A stretch of DNA of 64,000 nucleotides from Isoetes taiwanensis (GCA_021234155.1 JAJEKV010000058.1:1727060-1791059), one strand, 5' to 3'. Shown: positions 44,395 to 57,415, counted from the stretch's first letter. Numbers and translations: made by a program. The notes: generated from the sequence alone by a model not told the origin.

Positions 44395-45925
44395 TCGGAT
44401 GTGTCTTAAATAGGGATATGCACAAGTACATCTTTGAAAAGGAAGCTTTTAGCGAGGAGGAAATATCGATTATCACCTTCTTGGGGATAAACAACATGAT
44501 AAATTGGTCTTCAATCTGAATAAGGTGGATGGCGATGAGATTGCGGGAATGAAAATCATTGATGAAATATATAGGATCTTTGCGAGGCACATCTTTGGCC
44601 GGACACTAAGGAGATTCATGGCGTAATCAAATTTGTGAAATGCACAAGCTGCTTTGGAGCTGGCAAATGAATTCAAAATCCACGCACCCCAAGCGGAAAG
44701 GTAAAAGCGATTATAAAGCGGTCACGAAATATGGATGAGGAGCGAGAAAAGGAACCAATACCTTTGGTTAAGCGCCTTTTTGATGTCGGGGAAATTACCT
44801 CTTGAACGACAACGAGGCCACGTTGAAAGGGAAGGATAACGATAAAAACCCGGTTAAAGAACACATTTGTGGAAGAAGAGGTTTTTGACATACTTGAGGA
44901 CTATAACATCAAGGAACTTACCCTCACCAATTGCGGCCGTGTCCAATCATATCAGCAAGATTGGTGGAACTTCATGGTATCAAATATAACCACGCCCTAT
45001 GGGAAACAAAAAAACTTAGGGGTCTTTGGCACCTATCACAAGGAGACATGGAGGAAACTATGTAACATCAGCGATCTTGAGAATGGAGCAGGCCCATAAG
45101 GATCTGATTAGCTTTACAAGAAGAATTGGGAAAGTACAAGTGAACATGCCATTCAAGAATACACAATTCTTTGGCAAGAAATGTACAAAAACAATGGAAT
45201 ATTCACGGGACGGAAAAGGGCACATGGCCAAGACCCGGTGAAAGGAGAGAACCATTCTATTTGGTCAAGATATGGAGAACATATTGTCCATTTTTAAGTG
45301 TAAATCACGATAAGTTCGGAAAAGGAGGAAGCGGGGAATGTGGTGACCATATTACATGAATACGACCATGCAATATGGTACATGATGAATAGTATGGACG
45401 GATGTGGCCCGATGTGATAGTACCAGGCCGAGGTTCTCCGCAGTTCCACCGGTGATGAATTCTAAGCATATCGGGGAGTGGAGCAATAAGCGTTCCTTGG
45501 GTACCTCAAGGTGCGAGAAACAATGCTCAACATGGTAACAAAGTATCTTGAGAAGATAAGTATCTTTGACTTCAAAGCGGAATTTGGTAATAGCAAGATG
45601 GTGGACATCATTGAAAAACCATAAAACCATCACGAGTTCTTAGAAGAAGCAATCTGAGAAAGAAATGGGTAACACAACCAACAGGGAGATACAAAAGAAA
45701 AGTACCAAGGGAGGAGGAAGAGGAAATTGAAGTAGTTACGCCGCCCAAGCACTATGGAAAAAGGGGTAGCTTTGGTGCTACCACTTTGGAAGTACTAAGC
45801 ATGAATAAGGATTGATGGTATCTTGAATGATGGAGGAGATACCGGCCATTCGGTCAACAAAACGGAGGGATTCCACAAAAGGACGGACGGGGTTATGCAG
45901 AACAAGATCATGTTCTAAGGAATCT
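44395..45925 (+). pseudogene. middle ORF region of unit 1, unidentified
   Basis: Successive open blocks shared with copy 2: DYHLLGDKQHDKLVFNLNKV; EEEVFDILEDYNIKELTL (44,869 on) with DWWNFMVSNITTPYGKQK; KDLISFTRRIGKVQVNMPFK; SIWSRYGEHIVHF; and NVVTILHEYDHAIWYMMNSM (45,340-45,399), whose H-E-Y-D-H fits the HExxH zinc-protease pattern but may be chance. A basic/acidic block E-E-E-E-I-E-V-V-T-P-P follows. The blocks jump between frames, mostly at CHG sites. It may be the N-terminal extension of the RT protein. No homologue is recognised. Confidence 0.4.
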
Positions 45926-46270
45926 GTAAGTACATCAAGAAATTATTTTCATTGTGGAACTAGTTCATAGTATGCTTTCAAGTACAAGTAATTAATGTTA
46001 TAACATGTCGGGGTAACTTCGTAACTGTAATCTGTGCTTGAACAGGTTTATAAGTAGGATTAAGTAAATGTAATTCTCTATAATCTGCCTAAAAGCAGTA
46101 ATACCAGAAAAACAGTACATGAATAGCCTGAGAGGGCATTTTCCAAGGGCACTAGTGCCCAAGTACGCATTTTTTTTAAAACAGGAAAAGCACCAGCTAT
46201 CGGCTATCCTGTATCCATACAACAGACCTTAATTTTGGGTAAAAGACTAACAAGAGGCTTATGTTTACAG
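45926..46270 (+). other. probable spliceosomal intron in unit 1
   Basis: A donor, CTG|GTAAGTAC-like (TGTAAGTACATC here), and an acceptor TGTTTACAG|CAG delimit 345 bp. The same borders and exactly the same length occur in copy 2 (53,443-53,787). The sequence between is stop-rich and T/A-rich, unlike the flanking open frames. Confidence 0.5.
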
Positions 46271-48410
46271 CAGAAATATGACAGAAAACTAGTGAAGCTT
46301 GCCGAAGGGAGATGGGCAATTAGAACAATCAAATCCAAACAAGCTATGAAGTATGTTCACTTCAAGTTTTTCTCCAAAGTTATTGATAAAATAAGAATCA
46401 ATAACATCTTTCGAGAGGTTATTACTACAAAATTTGGGGAAATTGGATTGCAGATTATGGACAAGACCACCTTCGGATGGACATATACGGAAAATTTGAA
46501 AAACCTATTATACAGACCAAAGCTAACATTCTTTGAGGGCGGGCAAGCACCATGCCCTACTTGATAATCCAAGCTTAACAAGATTTGTAAATGACCGGTC
46601 ACGGACACATATGCACAAGCCAGTCTTAGCATTGTGCATAGTAAACCCCGAAAATTGGCTCAAGATTGGTATGAATCATATACGGATAAACCATTCACCA
46701 TGATCTGGTTCGGGAGACGAGAAATGGAAAGTCTGATTAATCAGTTCTTTGAAGTACACAAAGTCACCTTGAAACAGGAGGTTGATGATAAGACTATAGC
46801 AGAATGCAAAAAGGAGATCCTGATTTCATCTATAAAAATAGCCAGGCAATACGTGAAAGCCAATAAGGGAAAGAAAAAGAAATTCCACATTATAGATGAA
46901 AAAGTCTGCAGAAACATAGAATGGCTAGTAAACAATCTATACATCTCGAGGAATTAGACAAGGCCTCTAACAATCACGACCTTTATTTGTCCCTAAGTAT
47001 ATTAAGGAATTGGCCTTAACCGGGCTTGATAGTCGGGACTTCAAAGAAGAGATGGAATCGCACAACAAATCAAAGAGTATCACATTAAGGGAAATGAGGC
47101 AGATGCTAGGTGAATGGGAAATTCAGACGTATGACCTTCCATATCTCTTGGCAGTATATAAAGCACACAAAAATACATTTAGATGGATTACTAATGCCCA
47201 TGACTCAGTGTTTTCTCAATTAGCTATTTTAGTTGCTAAGTGCCTAAATACTTTTCTGGACATCTGGCCTGAAGTATGTGAACGTAAGTTGGCTCCTATC
47301 AATTTTTTAGGAAGAAAGAAAATCAAAGCATCTTTGGATTATTACCTCCATATATGATTTAACATGTAATCGCCACCTAGAATAGAATATCGGCGTGTTA
47401 AGTGGCCGGGGCGTGGCAAGAGTGCTATGAAGCCATTCCCATTGAAGGGGAAAGCGGAATTTGCAACATATTGTCTCAAATGGCGAAGTAATATGGAAAT
47501 TCCAACAATCTAAAAATGTTGGATTTAATCTGTGGTACAAAATCAGGAATAATGGGGATGTTGCAATGGGTGGAAGCACAAGGATCGAAAAGCGAGAAAG
47601 TGGACATGTATCACTAAAAATGCATTTAATGGCATGAACACATGGCTGTTGGCTTTCTTCTGGATGGGGGCGGTGTGGAGGCAGACAAAGCGGGATCCCC
47701 ATGGGGTTCTCTAGTAGCCCGGCATGGTGCAACTGTATCTTGCATGAGTGCGAGCTGCACTTCATCCTTAAACTAATTGAGCAAAGCGAGCGAGGAGGAA
47801 GGCTGCTACATTTGGCAACACAAATAGGTACATTGGCGATGCGGTGGGGATCAATGAATGCAGCACATCGAGAGATACCTAGCCGTGGGCGGTCGAGCTT
47901 GGATGACGACCATATACAATCTTAATTTTTGGAAATTAAAGATGAAAGCAGAATATTGGAAAGAAGCTGTCGGTATCTCTCATAAGGGGGCCGGAAAATT
48001 AATTTCCTTAACATGACAATTGAAATCAACGATCCGGTCGGTGGCTGCAATTATCTAATGAAAAGATATGACAAAAGGGATCATTTGCCATTTAAAAGTG
48101 GCGAAATATGGACATCTTGATGGTTGTAGGCCATATCGGATGGCGAAATGTGATAGTGTCACAAGTAATGCCATTTCTCTATGTGCACAATGACCCAAAA
48201 GCGGCGGCGAAGATATATGGAAATTGATGCAAACCTTTGTTAAAAAGGCTTTAGTACTAAGGATATATGGACAAGCTGTTAGCGGGACAATCAAGAATGG
48301 AGCGTTCCCGGGAGTAAAGTTCGACATCACAATATTTCTCAAGGAACTATGGACACCACAGGTAAATCCATTCATGGCTTTTTCTAAGTATAATAAATGC
48401 GGTTGGCGGG
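46271..48410 (+). pseudogene. Penelope-like reverse transcriptase of unit 1
   Basis: Reverse transcriptase in several frames. Order: IMDKTTFGWTYTENL; the K-A-S-N-N block before the RT core (seen in copy 2); LPYLLAVYKAHKNTFRWITN (47,130-47,190), the K-x-H-K-N palm entry; GIPMGFSSSPAWCN (about 47,692-47,733), the I-P-M-G primer-grip block; RYIGD at 47,826-47,840 where Y-x-D-D is expected; and YDKRDHLPF near 48,066, then a VSQVMPFLY-like segment. This order (K-A-S-N-N, K-H-K-N, I-P-M-G, Y-I-x-D, Y-D-K-R-D) is that of Penelope-like RTs. No GIY-YIG endonuclease is seen. Frames break at CHG-type sites, so integrity cannot be judged. Confidence 0.75.
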
Positions 48411-48488
48411 GAGGACCCTACTAGTGTAGGGGACCTCCTCCTAGTAAAGGTTGCTTCACTGCCTTCCGGATGGAAGCGGGGGTTTAGC

Positions 48489-48506
48489 TATATATATATA
48501 TATATA
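48489..48506. repeat. (TA)9 between units 1 and 2
   Basis: A short (TA)n run at the exact unit junction, the same relation as at 40,942 and 55,992. Confidence 0.9.
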
Positions 48507-49393
48507 CATATAATATTAACGGATGGCCTCGGGCTAGGCGAGGAGAACAAATGGAGGCGGCAAAATTCAATGCAAGAGCATGGCACGAGTATAATCTAGC
48601 GAAATAGACTGACCATATGGCATAGTAAAGAACACCTTGGCACATGGACATGGGAAAATAGCACCCGGAGGGTGAGAATATAACCTAGCGGGTTATTTAT
48701 GCATAGTAAATTCTTGCCAATAGCATGCAAAGGGGGTCACCACATGAAGAAGGTGCTTTCGACAAACATAAGGTGGTCAAATAGACCAGAGTAACTGTTT
48801 ATTTAATGAACAGGCCTTTGGAGGTAAGGATGAAACTAATGAGATGGATCAATAGGATGGAACAATGCCAACACCCACTAGGTGGGGTCAAGTTGGGAGA
48901 TGGACCATGGGTAGACCCAAACCAAGCTACCATTGGAGCTACAGGAAGTGGAAAAGTAATAATCGAAGGCACAAAATGCTAACTTTTAAGTTAGCACAAT
49001 GGTAGAATAATAATGGGACATTAATATAAGGTAATTATTATTTGAGCACCTAAGTATTAACATTTGTGTGCGGGGGGTTACCTAAGCGGGAGATTATCTA
49101 AAGGATATGAATGACAGAAGCGAGGTTAAGTGGTAGTACAAAGCCATTGGTTGAAAAAAAGAGGCAATAAACAATAACAAAATATATCTGCTGGGGGTTC
49201 GGAACCCCTTAGGTATAATAAAAGTTATACATGTAAAATGAAAAAGGAATAACACAAAATATGAAGGCTTAGACCAAAACGTAGACAGTAGTTTTTGGTT
49301 TTAGGGTTCTAAAAACAGGGGCGCCGAATCCGGCAACGGTGATCCGGGAAAATCTTGCTCAAAGGCGGAGAACAAATAACGGGGAATATCGCA

Positions 49394-49972
49394 ATGATGG
49401 GCGGCATGGAGCTAAAAGCATAATGGATTTTCCGCCACATTTGGATAAAAAGGTTAGCATGCAAAGCGGATTATGTAGCAAATGATCAAAGCAGTGCAAA
49501 GAAAATAGAGGCAAAAGCCATTTTACGATGGAACCGCGGCCATTTACGGTGGAAACCAGCGGGGAAGGCGAAAAATGCATAGTAAAATCTGGCGATGGGT
49601 AACAAAAGAAAAAACTTCTGAGCGGCGAGGAGGGCGCCCAAATTCTTGGAGATGTCAAGAACAAGCATACCGAGGCGAGGATATGATAAATCGATCAATG
49701 GGGCGGGCTTAAACACAGGCTGCTTTGTGCAAGAAGGAAGCTGAAAATCCGGCCCGACCAAGTAAAAATTCTTAGAAAAATGTGGTGGAGAAATCTGAGT
49801 TTGGCAATGCCCCAAGCCAGCAAGAAAAAGAGAAGGAATTGGCATATACATCAGCAAAAACACGGGGTAGTGACATGCAAGGAGGAGGACCAAGTAACAA
49901 TCACGCGATGCTTGAGACTCCATGGAGGGCTTTATTTGATGGAGCAAAGGGCGACTCGGCGAGGAGATAAGC
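49394..49972 (+). pseudogene. upstream ORF of unit 2
   Basis: Counterpart of 41,903-42,470. Open pieces at 49,780-49,992 and 49,782-49,970 contain QVTITRCLRLHGG and LETPWRALFDGAKGDSARR in two frames. Same unidentified protein; more frame breaks than copy 3. Confidence 0.35.
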
Positions 49973-51904
49973 GCTTAATCAGGTTTATTTAGAGTAGATT
50001 CTAAGATTAAATTGCCAAAGCGGCAAAAGTATGGATATCTAAACTTAGCGGTTTGGATAATGGCGGATTATCTCGATTGAAGGAGGCGATTGGAGGTTTG
50101 TTTTCTTTATGTAATAAATATGGCGTGAGAACATATTAGTAATAAGCTTTGTAATTTCGGTAAAGGCATGAAACGATAAAAGTAGGAATTAAGATGAAAA
50201 GCGAAATGCTAGGAAATAATGTAAATATGAAGTCAACGATAAAGATAATGCATGCAGTCGGACTAGGAAAATAATATTTAAAAGCAGATTTGGCTTGGAA
50301 AATTTACGTAGATGTGATGGATTGTCAAGTATTCTATACTAATATATGTTTGGTGAAGGCGAAAAGCCAAGCGGGGCCCCGACTTACACATTAACCCTTT
50401 CCCTATTACCAAGTATATTGCTAATATGGGTTTGGTTGGTTCTGGGTAACCAGCTGCTTCTCCAACTCTTTACGGTTTTGGATACAAAGGAAGCTAGTGC
50501 ACAAAAAAAAGAACTATGATCTAGACATATGAGGCTGCTTGGGCGACATTAATGAGAATTTTTTAGTGATTAGTATGCATATTGTCTTGCAAAAACAAAG
50601 GTAACAATGCTTTTTGCATAATTTTGGATGCTTTGGTACATGATCCATAAGTTTGAACAATGGATTACAATATGGATGCTCTGAATTATGTAAGTGCCTT
50701 TCAGCTGATGGGTAGCCTGAATAGGACTAAAACGCAACAAGTAGTAATGGAGATGTTATCGTTTCTGAAATTTTATGAATTCTTTAAATAGGTTGCAGAA
50801 GTTTATGAATGCTCTCTATTGGGGTTAGTTTAAGCTTCTTAAAGTTTAACATAAAAAAGGAAATAAAGGCTGATTGAAATGGTAGCAGCTTAAACATAAA
50901 AAGCGACCTTAAGTTAATCTTTGTTAGTGGCGGGGCAATAATATAGGATAATAGTAGTGGATGTCGTCTCCTAAGGGACTCATTGCATGATTGTGGTGAT
51001 ATAGATATTGACAAATGGTAAAAGCTGTAAGGATGTAGGAATGATGGAGAATGAGAACATATGGAATCACTAGAACATAAGTCTTATTTGGGATAAAGAA
51101 ATGCATAAATAATGATGTGGAAGATAATAAGAGCAAATTACGAGGGGTAAAATCTGGTTAAAAATAGCTAGGCTAAAAGGTTGTAAACTAGGCTGAAGGT
51201 TATATTTAAGCAAAATAGTATTACTATGACTAGAAGAAGGATGGTGTATATAGACTAAATATGCGTCTGAGGAAAGTTTGAATCACTAGAGGACAATTAA
51301 GCGACTATGGTTCAAGAAATTGGTTGAAGAATTTATCTTGAAAGGGGAAACATGTAGCAAAGGAGTAAATGGTAATTAAAAGCAAAAGGTCAAAGACTTG
51401 GATAAAGAGCATGTATGTCTAAAATAGGGGAAACATGAAAGAAGGAGATTAGACTTAAATAAGCATAAAGTAAAGGCCTAATTTAGAAAAATGGTCCCCA
51501 AGGTCCCCGACCTTTGGGCAGAGGACCAATAAATACTTGACCAAGGCTTTTGGCTTTGGAAAAAGGAAAGGATAAATATATTAGATGATTTAGGGATAAT
51601 AGTTTAACTATTATGGCCTTGGGGATTCAATTGGTATTATGCAGTGGTATGGTTAAAATATTTAAAGTAGATCTTGATAAGCTCAAAAGCAGTTATAATG
51701 GTGTAAATCAAAGGATTCTAAGCTGCGGGAAGTTTCTTGTGTAGCGGGGAAGGCAGCAATGTAATCATCTGAGAATGATAAGGATGAGATCTTTGGGAGA
51801 ATGCCAAAATATCTCCATACTACTCCAAATGGTATCTTGATTTGATAGCCAATGGCTATGGAAACTCGAGGATCGAGCCACCAAACAAAGCGAGTTCAAA
51901 TTGT

Positions 51905-53442
51905 CCTCGGATGTGTCTTAAATAGGGATATGCACAAGTACATCTTTGAAAAGGGAAGCTTTTTAGCGAGGAGGAAATATCGGTTATCACCTTCTTGGGG
52001 ATAAACAACATGATAAATTGGTCTTCAATCTGAATAAGGTGGATGTGATGAGATTGCGGAATGAAAATCATTGATGAAATATATAGGATCTTGCAGAGGC
52101 ACATCTTTGAGGACACTAAGGAGATTCATGGCGTAATCAAATTTGTGAAATGCACAAGCTGCTTTGGGTGGCAAATGAATTCAAAATCACGCACCCCAAG
52201 CGGAAGGTAAAAAGCGATATAAAGCGGTCACAGAAAAATATGGATGAGGAGCGAGAAAAGGAACCAATACCTTTGGTTAGCGCCTTTTGATGTCGAAAAT
52301 TACCCTCTTGAACAGACAGCGAGGCCACATTGAAAGGGAAGGATAACGATAAAAAAACCGGTTAAAGAACACATTTGTGGAAGAAGAGGTTTTTGACATA
52401 CTTGAGGACTATAACATCAAAGGAACTTACCCTCACCAATTCATACGTGTCCAATCATATCGCAAAGATTGGTGGAACTTCATGGTATCAAATATAACCA
52501 CGCCCTATGGGAAACAAAAACTTAGGGTCTTTGGCACCTATCGACAAGGAGACATGGAGGAAACTATGTAACATCAACGATCACGAGATTGGAAGCGAGC
52601 CCATAAGGATCTTTGATTAGCTTTACAAGAAGAATTGGGAAAGTACAAGTGAACATGCCATTCAAGAATACACAATTCTTTGGCAAAAGAAATGTACAAA
52701 AAACAATGGAATATTCACGGAACGAGAAAGGGCACATGGCCAAGACCGGTGAAAGGAGAGAACCATTCTATTTGGTCAAGATATGGAGAACATATTGTCC
52801 ATTTTTAAGTGTAAATCACGATAAGTTCGGAAAAGGAGGAAAGCGGGGAATGTGGTGACCATATTACATGAATACGACCATGCAATATGGTACATGATGA
52901 ATAGTATGGACCCGGATGTGGCCCGATGGCCGATAGTACCCGGCAGTTCTCACGGTTCCACCGGTGATGAATTCTAAGCATATCGAGGAGTGGAGCAATA
53001 AGCGTTCCTTGGGTACCTCAAGGTCACGAGAAACAATGCTCAACATGGTAACAAAGTATCTGAGAAGATAAGTATCTTTGACTTCAAAGCGAGGAATTTG
53101 GTAATAGCAAGATGGTGGACATCATTGAGAAAACCATAAAACCATACGAGTTCTTAGAAGAAGCAATCTGAGAAAGAAATGGGTAACACAACCAACACAG
53201 GAGATACAAAAGAAAAGTACCAAGGGAGGAGGAAGAGGAAATTGAAGTAATTACGCCACCCAAGCACTATGGAAAAAGGGGTAGCTTTGGTGCTACCACT
53301 TGGAAGTACTAAGCGAGATAAGGATTGATGGTATCTTGAATGATGGAGGAGATACCGGCCATTCGGTCAACAAAGCGGAGGGATTCCACAAAAAAGGGCC
53401 GGACGGGGTTATGCGAGAACAAGATCATGTTCTAAGGAATGC
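51905..53442 (+). pseudogene. middle ORF region of unit 2
   Basis: Matches 44,395-45,925. In this copy HIFEDTKEIHGVIKFVKCTS is readable in one frame (52,100 on), where copy 1 is broken. EEEVFDILEDYNIKGTYPHQ starts at 52,377. The His-Glu-Tyr-Asp-His codons are at 52,867-52,881 and are identical to copy 1. Comparing copies shows each keeps a different subset of frames, as expected for random sequencing errors rather than shared mutations. Confidence 0.4.
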
Positions 53443-53787
53443 GTAAGTACATCAAGAAATTATTTTCATTGTGGAACTAGTTCATAGTATGCTTTCAAGT
53501 ACAAGTAATTAATGTTATAACATGTCGGGTAACCGTAGCTGTGTCTGTGCTTGAGCAGGGTTTATAAGTAGGATTAAGTAAATGTAATTCTCTATAATGC
53601 ACTAAAAGCGGTAATACCGGAAAAGCGATTACATGAATAGCACGAGAGGGCATTTTCCAAGAGCACTAGTGCCCAAAATGCGCATTTTTTTTTAAGCAGG
53701 GAAAAGCACCGGTATCGGCTATCCACGTATCCATACAAGCGGACCTTAATTTTGGGTAAAAGACTAACAAGAGGCTTATGTTTACAG

Positions 53788-55900
53788 CAGAAATATGACA
53801 GAAAACTAGTGAAGCTTGCGAGAAGGAGATGGGCAATTAGAACAATCAAATCCAAACAAGCTATGAAGTATGTTCACTTCAAGTTTTTCTCCAAAGTTAT
53901 TGATAAAATAAGAATCAATAACATCTTTCGAGAGGTTATTACTACAAAATTTGGGGAAATTGGATTGCAGATTATGGACAAGACCACCTTCGGATGGACA
54001 TATACGGAAAATTTGAAAAACCTATTATCTGGACCAAAGCTAACATTCTTTGAGGACGGGCAAGCACCATGCCCTATGATAATCCAAGCTTAACAAGATT
54101 TGTAAATGACCGGTCACGGACACATATGCACAAGCCCGATCTTAGCATTGTGCATAGTAAACCGTGAAAATTGGCTCAAGATTGGTATGAATCATATACG
54201 GATAAACCATTCACCATGATACGGTTCAGGACAGAAAATGGAAAGTACGATTAATCAGTTCTTTGAAGTACACAAAGTCACCTTGAAACAGGAGGTTGAT
54301 GATAAGACTATAGCAGAATGCAAAAAGGAGATCCTGATTTCATCTATAAAAATAGCCAGGCAATACGTGAAAGCCAATAAGGGAAAGAAAAATAAATTCC
54401 ACATTATAGATGAAAAAGTCTGCAGAAACATAGAATGGCTAGTAAACAATCTATACATCTCAGGGGTCGACAAGGCCTCTAACAATGCAGCCTTTATTTG
54501 TCCTAAGTATATTAAGGAATTGGCCTTAACCAGGCTTGATAGTCAGGACTTCAAAGAAGAGATGGAATCTGCACAACAAATCAAGGAGTATCACGGTAAG
54601 GGGAAATGAGGCGGATGCTAGGTGAATGGGAAATTGAGGCGTATGACCTTCCATATCTCTTGGCAGTATATAAAGCACACAAAAATACATTTAGATGGAT
54701 TACTAATGCCCATGACTCAGTGTTTTCTCAATTAGCTATTTTAGTTGCTAAGTGCCTAAATACTTTTCTGGACATCTGGCCTGAAGTATGTGAGCGTAAG
54801 TTGGCTCCTATCAATTTTTTAGGAAGAAGAAAATCAAAGCATCTTTGGATTATTACCTCCATATATGATTTAACATGTAATCGCCACCTAGAATATCGGC
54901 GTGTTAAATGGCGGGGCGTGGCAAGGTGCTATGAAGCCATTCCCATTGAAGGGGAAAGCGGAATTTGCAACATATTGTCTCAAATGGCGAAGTAATATGG
55001 AAATTCCAACAATCTAAAATGTTGGATTTAATCGTGGTACAAAATCAGGAATAATGGGGATGTTGCAATGGAGTGGAAGCACAAGGATCGAGCGAAAAGT
55101 GGACATGTATCACTAAAATGCATTTAATGGCATGAACACATGGTTTGTTGAGAAAGCGCTTCCTGCGATGGGGGGCGGAGGGTGTGGAGACGACAAAGCG
55201 GGATCCCCATGGGGTTCTCTAGTAGCCCGGCATGGTGCAACTGTATCTTGCATGAGTGCGAGCTGCACTTCATCCTTAAACTAATTGAGCAAAGGCGAGC
55301 AGGAGGAAGGCTGCTACATTTGGCAACACAAATAGGTACATTGGCGATCGGTGGGGATCAATAAATGCGCACATCGAAAGATACCTAGCCGTGGGCGGTC
55401 GAGCTTGGATGACGACCATATACAATCTTAATTTTTGGAAATTAAAGATGAAACGAGAATATTGGAAAGACTGTCGGAAGTATCTCATAAGGGGCGGAAA
55501 ATTAATTTCCTTAACATGACAATTGAAATCAGCGATCCGTCGGTGGCTCAAGTATCTAATGAAAAGATATGACAAAAGGGATCATTTGCCATTTAAAGTG
55601 GCGAAAGTATGGACATGCTGATGGTTGTAGGCCATATCAGGATGGCGAAAATGTGATAGTGTCACAAGTAATGCCATTTCTCTATGTGCACAATGACCCA
55701 AAAGCGGCGTGAAGATATATGGAAATTGATGCAAACCTTTGTTAAAAAAGGCTTTAGTACTAAGGATATATGGACAAGCTGTTAGCGGGACAATCAAGAA
55801 TGGAGCGTTCCCGGAGTAAAGTTCGACATCACAATATTTCTCAAGGAACTATGGACACAGTGTAAATCCATTCATGGCTTTTTCTAAGTATAATAAATGC
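53788..55900 (+). pseudogene. Penelope-like reverse transcriptase of unit 2
   Basis: Counterpart of 46,271-48,410 with longer open pieces. 53,752-54,093 carries IMDKTTFGWTYTENLKNLL. 54,238-54,609 contains NNLYISGVDKASNNAAFICP (the D-K-A-S-N-N block). 54,606-54,995 contains LPYLLAVYKAHKNTFRWITN, and 55,182-55,364 GIPMGFSSSPAWCNCILHEC. The last two blocks (catalytic Y-I-x-D near 55,333 and YDKRDHLPF near 55,567) are in other frames. Expected RT size (about 600-700 residues) fits the 2.1 kb. Probably nuclear, acting on its own RNA in cis, as known for the superfamily. Confidence 0.78.
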
Positions 55901-55991
55901 AGGTTGGCGGGGGGACCCTACTAGTGTAGGGGACCTCACATACCTATAGTAAGGTTGCTTCATGCCTTCCGGATGGAGGCAGGGTTTAGCT

Positions 55992-56009
55992 TATATATAT
56001 ATATATATA
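55992..56009. repeat. (TA)9 between units 2 and 3
   Basis: Same junction type as at 48,489. Confidence 0.9.
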
Positions 56010-56292
56010 CATATAATATTAACAGATGGCCTCAGGCTAGGCGGAGGAGCAAATGGAGGCGGCAAAATTCAATGCAAAAGAGCATGGCACAGTATAATCT
56101 AACGAAATAGGCCCGACCATATGGCATAGTAAAGAACACCTTGGCACATGGACATGGGAAAATAGCACCGAGGGTGAGAATATAACCTAGCGGGTTATTT
56201 ATGCATAGTAAATTTCTGCCAATAGCATGCAAAAGGGGTCACCACATGAAGAAGGTGCTTTCGGCAAACATAAGGTGGTCAAATAGACCCGA

Positions 56293-56484
56293 ATGGCTTT
56301 TTATTTAATGAACAGGCCTTTGGAGGTAAGGATGAAACTAATGAGATGGATCAATAGGATGGAACAATGCCAACACCCACTAGGTGGGGTCAAGTTGGGA
56401 GATGGACCATGGGTAGACCCAAACCAAGCTACCATTGGAGCTACAGGAAGTGGAAAAGTAATAATCGAAGGCACAAAATGCTAA
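56293..56484 (+). other. conserved front segment of the unit with P-loop-like string
   Basis: A 63-codon open segment, identical in all three copies at its core, ends NQATIGATGSGKVIIEGTKC. G-A-T-G-S-G-K resembles a Walker A motif, but the residue after Lys is Val, not Ser or Thr, and the ORF stops six codons later. It could be a short peptide or non-coding sequence conserved because it is recent. Copy positions of the G-A-T-G-S-G-K codons: 41,454-41,474, 48,935-48,955 and 56,437-56,457. Confidence 0.25.
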
Positions 56485-56904
56485 CTTTTAAGTTAGCACA
56501 ATGAAATAGAATAATAATGGGACATTAATATAAGGTAATTATTATTTGAGCACCTAAGTATTAACATTTGTGTGCAGGGGTTACCTAAGCGGGAGATTAT
56601 CTAAAGGATATGAATGACACCGAAGCGAGGTTAAGTGGTAGTACAAAGCCATTGGTTGAAAAAAGAGGCAATAAACAATAACAAAATATATATCTGTCTT
56701 TGGGGGTTGGAACCCCTTAGGTATAATAAAAAGTTATACATGTAAAATGAAAAAGGAATAACACAAAATATGAAGGCTTAGACCAAAAGCGTGAAACGAT
56801 GGTTTTTGGTTTTAGGGTTCTAAAAGCAGGCCCCGAATCCGACAGCGGTGATCCGGAAAAATCTTGCTCAAAAGCTGGAGAACAAATAACAGGGAATATC
56901 TGCA

Positions 56905-57415
56905 ATGATGGAGCGGCATGGAGCTAAAAGCATAATGGATTTTCCGCCACATTTGGATAAAAGGTTAGCATGCAAAGCGGATTATGTAGCAAATGATCAA
57001 ACAGATGCAAAATAGAGGCAAAAGCCATTTCGATGGAACCGACCATTTCTGGTGGAAACCAGCGAGGGAAGGCGAAAAAAATGCATAGTAGAAATCTGAC
57101 GATGGGTAACAAAAGAAAAAACTTACAGGCAGCAGAGGAGGAGCGCCCAAATTCTTGGAGATGTCCAAGAACAAGCATACCAGGCAGGATATGATAAATC
57201 TGATCAATGGGGCAGGCTTAAACCTGGCTGCTTTGTGCAAGAAGGAAGCTGAAAATCCGGCCCAGCCAAGTAAGAAATTCTTAGAGAATGTGGTGGAGAA
57301 ATCTGGTTTAGCAATGCCCCAAGCCAAAAAGAAGAAAAGAATTGGCATATACATCAGCAAAAAACACGGGGTAGTGACATGCAAGGAGGAGGACCAAGTA
57401 ACAATGCGTGCTTGA
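56905..57415 (+). pseudogene. upstream ORF of unit 3, most continuous copy
   Basis: Met-Met-Glu-Arg-His at 56,905. An uninterrupted 86-codon block at 57,155-57,415 reads EMSKNKHTRQDMINLINGAG, then LAALCKKEAENPAQPSKKF and GIYISKKHGVVTCKEEDQVT. A second block (57,665-57,889) reads FKADLAWKIYVDVMDCQVFY. The protein is basic with no family I recognise. It may be an ORF1-like RNA-binding protein, but that is only a guess from its position before the RT. Confidence 0.4.

Larger units (their letters stand above)
41017..48488 (+). mobile_element. tandem RT unit, copy 1 (7,472 bp)
   Basis: Head-to-tail copy starting CATATAATATTA and ending GGGTTTAGC, followed by (TA)9. In order it holds a conserved non-coding front with a hairpin (TGCTAACTT/AAGTTAGCA, about 41,487-41,506), an upstream ORF from 41,903, a middle ORF region 44,395-45,925, a likely 345-bp intron, and a reverse transcriptase region 46,271-48,410. 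CCCTACTAGTGTAGGG, a palindrome, sits near 48,415. Differences from copy 2 fall mainly at CAG/CTG sites. Confidence 0.8.
48507..55991 (+). mobile_element. tandem RT unit, copy 2 (7,485 bp)
   Basis: Same content and order as copy 1. Long segments without CAG/CTG changes are identical, for example about 48,780-49,020 against 41,290-41,530. Where they differ, one copy reads CAG or CTG and the other CGG, CGA, ACG or CG (AACCAGGCTT versus AACCGGGCTT; GTCTGATT versus GTACGATT). A recent duplication is implied. Confidence 0.8.
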
